64,000 bases of DNA, from assembly GCA_028023455.1 (NCBI GenBank), contig JAQFVV010012405.1:11953423-12017422 (forward strand), in the 5' to 3' direction. The DNA is from Epiperipatus broadwayi. Its lineage: Eukaryota > Onychophora > Udeonychophora > Euonychophora > Peripatidae. The position numbers were made by a program, and so were the translations under genes. Positions 60,700-64,000 of this stretch are shown here, in pieces. The notes below the pieces were generated by a model. That model did not search any database, was not told where the DNA came from, and saw nothing but the letters and a program-made list of their open reading frames with translations. The number at the start of each line of letters is the position of its first letter. Position 1 is the first letter of the stretch.

Positions 60700-61590
60700 C
60701 GATTATTTATGGAACATATCTGTAAAATATTTATTTTAATTCAAAAATATTCACTTATATTTTGTTTGATAAGGTTTGTTTTTAAAAATGCAAGTTGAGT
60801 GAAACCATCATTGCAGTAAAGCAGATGTTTTGATTTATTTTCTAAAAAGAAAAGCTTTTGCGAATGTAAGTGATGAAATTTCTTTTGATATTTTAACAAT
60901 TAAAAAAATGCAATTTAAAAGTTTAAAACAGAATTTTGTTGCTTTATGAAATTTGGACAGGAATTCATTCCAGTTTCAAAAATGGTGTTCAGATAAGAAA
61001 TAATTAGTTCAATATATTTTTAATTGGCAATGGCAATTATACGAAAAGTAAAAAATTATTATTTTCATTACCTATTTCACTTTAGTACTTTATTTATATA
61101 TTTGAAAAATAGAAGTATTATCTTTTATAATATTTTTTCTTTGTAAACTTTTATTTAATAAATAGTGCAAAAGTTATCAAAAAGTTATCACACAGAGACA
61201 TAAATGTAAATATAACTGAAACTGCCGCAAGGAGAGTGTCAGAATGAGCTGATAATGAGGAAGTTGAATAAATGAAAAAGATAACATGTGACCTTAATTA
61301 TATTTAACAGTATATATAATATAATAATTAATGTAATCTTTTATATCGTCCATATTTTACCAATTAATGTTACATTCAATTAACTATCATGTTGAACATT
61401 ATAAAACTATACATGTATGTGTGCAGCTATATTGGTAAATTAGAGTAATAATAATATTGAAGAGAAGTCGGAAACAAAATTCTTAGATCCCATGTAAACA
61501 TCAATATTTTATTGCTTCATGTTCTTCTCTGAAACTTTGTATTCAAAAAGACCATCTTTAAATTTTTTAATGTTTCTTAGCCTATCTCAT
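60700..61590. other. AT-rich stretch, no gene seen
   Basis: No coding or repeat signature recognised. Confidence 0.45.
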
Positions 61591-61599
61591 GTGTAATCC

Positions 61600-62260
61600 T
61601 TTCTTAATATTATAACTTTCATAACTAATAGATACCTTATATTAGGGCTTAATCCATTTTTTCTGGTGATATCCTATTTAATATTCCCAGTTTATTTTCC
61701 AGTTTATGGATTTAATCACTGATGAGCTTTCAATGTTGGAACAGAGAACTTGGATCTTTAGGATCTAATTCACATTCCTTCTAGGAACCATTAATTATCT
61801 CCTTTTAACTATCTGGATATCAGACTAAATTGAAAATCTTATAAATATTACAATCTAAGCAAACTTGTTTATGTAGTAAAATAAATATGGAAACAGTTCA
61901 GAATCCATATATTATGGGTTCATTAATTTTTTTAATAAATGTAGTCACCACAATATATGGATACTACATAGGTTTTATAAGGCACCATAATATATAATTA
62001 CTAAACTCAACTCAGATCTAAATTATTATATAAGAAAATTAGCTTATATTGAAAAAAATTATATCTTTCTAAATTTGAACTGATAGCTTTATATTTAATC
62101 AGAGAGGTAAATGATAGATTCTAGAAGGAAGATGCATTATATTATAAAGATCTGAATTGACTATTCTAAGATTCAAAGATCTTTATTGATGAAAGCTATA
62201 AGGTTGAAAGTGGCCTGGAAATATTGATTATGACATCATTGAATTAGTTACCAAATCTTA
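61600..62260. repeat. Repeat D, two old copies facing each other
   Basis: About 61640-61990 (minus) retains tattcccagtttattttcca, cttggatctttaggatctaa and tatctccttttaactat. About 62090-62260 (plus) retains agattcaaagatctttattg, atgaaagctataaggttgaa and gtggcctggaaatattg. Both are heavily diverged from 59672-60450. Confidence 0.6.
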
Positions 62261-62269
62261 CAGTAGATG

Positions 62270-62980
62270 GCGTAGATGTTTGAAAAAAAAGTATGCTGCT
62301 AAAATTACAATGACTATGTATGTGATAACTAGCCTCATCCATATTATTTTTAACTGACATTTTAACTTAGTTATACTATTAATTGAATGAAATTAATTTT
62401 TATATATGTTTCAATTATTTTTGGAAGTAATTCTTTTATCAAAAACATTTTAATTAATTTCAAAAATATTTTAATTCTTTTTAGAAGTGCATGTTCTCTA
62501 AAAAAAAAATAGTTTAAAAATTTATTAACTTTCTAAAACAACATTTTTTTTAGTTTTGAAAATTATTTATTTTGTGCAGAAAACTTTTCTATTAATGTCA
62601 CTTAAAATTTATATATGTTTAACAGTTTGAATCTCAGTAGTAGTAATCTCGTGCTGTATTTTCTATTTTGGGCATGACTATAGTACTCTGTTTGTTGTAC
62701 CTTCTCTACATTGTTTTAAGTCTACCCATAACTTTTCATTATTGTGCAATTTTATTTTTACTGAAGTTACTGTTTAACAATTATTACAGGGAAAAATATA
62801 TCTGAAGATGTCAGTATTACATGAATCTTTAAATATTTACAGTAGGCAATTTGCATAACAATACTATGAGCTTGCCTTTTTAGATGTCAATAGAAATAAT
62901 AATTTCTTATTGGTTGAGTGTTTTAGCATGAAGACAAAAAAATTAATAATAAAAAATATTATAAGTTTTAGTAATTTGTT
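62270..62980. other. AT-rich stretch, no gene seen
   Basis: No coding or repeat signature recognised. Confidence 0.45.
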
Positions 62981-62987
62981 TTTTTTA

Positions 62988-63093
62988 TTTTTCTCCCACG
63001 TGTCATAGCATCAGCTGGGAAGCAAACCCACTAACCTGGAACAACTGCTTGTAAAGCAGCTGTCGCTGACCTCTCGACCATCAATGCTTGACA
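62988..63093 (-). mobile_element. tRNA-derived SINE
   Basis: Minus strand: tgtcaagcattgatggtcga, gaggtcagcgacagctgctt, acaagcagttgttccaggtt, gtgggtttgcttcccagc, tgatgctatgacacgtggga and an A-rich tail. Close to the copy at 6750-6853. Target duplication not evident. Confidence 0.9.
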
Positions 63094-63099
63094 ATTGCA

Positions 63100-64000
63100 A
63101 TATATTTGTAAAGTACTTATTTCAAACCAAAATATTCAGTCACTACAAAGAGATTATCTTTGAAAACATTAATTTTTAAAAAGACAATCCTAAAATAGTT
63201 TGTTATGGCAAAGAGGAAGCAGTTTTTATTGGGTAAAAAATAATAACCTTCTGCCAAAATGGTAAAGAAATTATTATTTAAAATATTAATAACAGTAAAT
63301 TAAATGTTCACTGTTAGCACTTTTTTCTTTGTTTGATGATAACTAATTCTAAATTTATTTGGTTTTAATAACATAGAATTTAAATATTTAATATTTCAAT
63401 CTACTAAATTTTTAAATAGGTAATTTATTTTCAATGATGTTGAGCACTATTCGTATAGATAATGATTCTGTTTAGAAATTTATTTTCATATTTTGTAAAC
63501 ATCAAATATTAACTTTTAAAATGTCTACTACTTGAAAGCTTATATTTGTAATAAATTATGTTAAGATTATCAATATATGATATAGATAAAAGATTTAATT
63601 ATAAAAATACAGTGTTCAAATACGGAAAAATATAGATGAAGGTCTCACTAAGGCCATGCAAAATAGAAAATTAGAATTTTCAGCTAAACAGATTAATATC
63701 CCACATATTTTAGTCATAAAATTAAAAGAAAAGAATCAGGTATAAGGACTTTGAAATAAATTTGAATAGTATCAACTTTTTTAAAATACAGTATAAAGAT
63801 ATATAAAAAAGTTTTATAAAACTATGTAAAATATTCAGAAATAGTAAAAAATGTGCATATGCACAAAATATTATTGCTTAAAGCATTCTTATTACCTATG
63901 ATGCATTTTGAATTAGAAACATTAAATCTAACAATGTTAAAATGAAAGATAATTTTCAGAAAATATTTAATATTATTAAACACATGATCAGATTTAATAT
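63100..64000. other. AT-rich stretch, no gene seen
   Basis: Unique AT-rich sequence to the window end; no coding signature. Confidence 0.45.

Overview
The window is AT-rich, intron-era eukaryotic DNA with no recognisable host gene. It is crowded with retroelements: Penelope-like elements (PLEs) with GIY-YIG endonuclease domains, RTE-like LINE debris, tRNA-derived SINEs, a hAT remnant, palindromic fold-back repeats, AT/TTA/TAC microsatellites and hammerhead-ribozyme repeats. This mix fits an invertebrate metazoan. A mollusc, possibly a cephalopod, is my inference from repeat style and not something I can prove from sequence.

Layout. 1-160: RTE LINE tail. 997-5223: an almost pristine PLE (PLE1). 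It has an uninterrupted 803-codon reading frame holding reverse transcriptase and GIY-YIG domains, a 1,400-bp inverted copy of its own 3' end at its 5' side, an internal tRNA-like block and a 17-bp target duplication. 5240-7620: decayed RTE LINE carrying a SINE. 8011-8964: TIR element flanked by TA. 10.8-12.9 kb: two loci with hammerhead ribozyme motifs. 15.4-15.8 kb: 51-bp minisatellite. 16.1-17.8 kb: a second PLE family (PLE3) with its RT half inverted relative to its endonuclease half. 18.4-20.5 kb: two palindromes and long microsatellites. 20.5-24.5 kb: mostly featureless. 24.5-28.1 kb: several LINE tails. 28.7-29.1 and 36.2-38.8 kb: PLE2 copies. 30.2-32.5 kb: LINE ORF1 (zinc-knuckle) split by a palindrome. 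33.2-33.9 kb: old relative of PLE1. 39.6-41.5 kb: LINE RT remnant. 41.7-42.3 kb: hAT transposase remnant split by a SINE. 47.0-47.9 kb: tandem dimeric hammerhead element with perfect 15-bp target duplications. 50.2-50.8 kb: very low-complexity, possibly poor-quality sequence. 50.9-54.9 kb: a widely spaced inverted repeat around a palindrome. 58.9-60.7 kb: a nested array of two tandem-dimer repeats. The remainder is AT-rich DNA in which I see no gene.

The unifying theme is PLE biology. Full PLEs, small palindromes and the dimeric hammerhead element share three traits: a head-to-head (inverted 5') arrangement, short target duplications, and a hairpin followed by GAAA resembling a hammerhead core. 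The simplest reading, which is inference, is that PLE reverse transcriptase and endonuclease have mobilised both their own RNAs and small ribozyme-bearing RNAs. The best candidate for something not well described is the 872-bp dimeric ribozyme element at 47040-47911 and its dispersed relatives.
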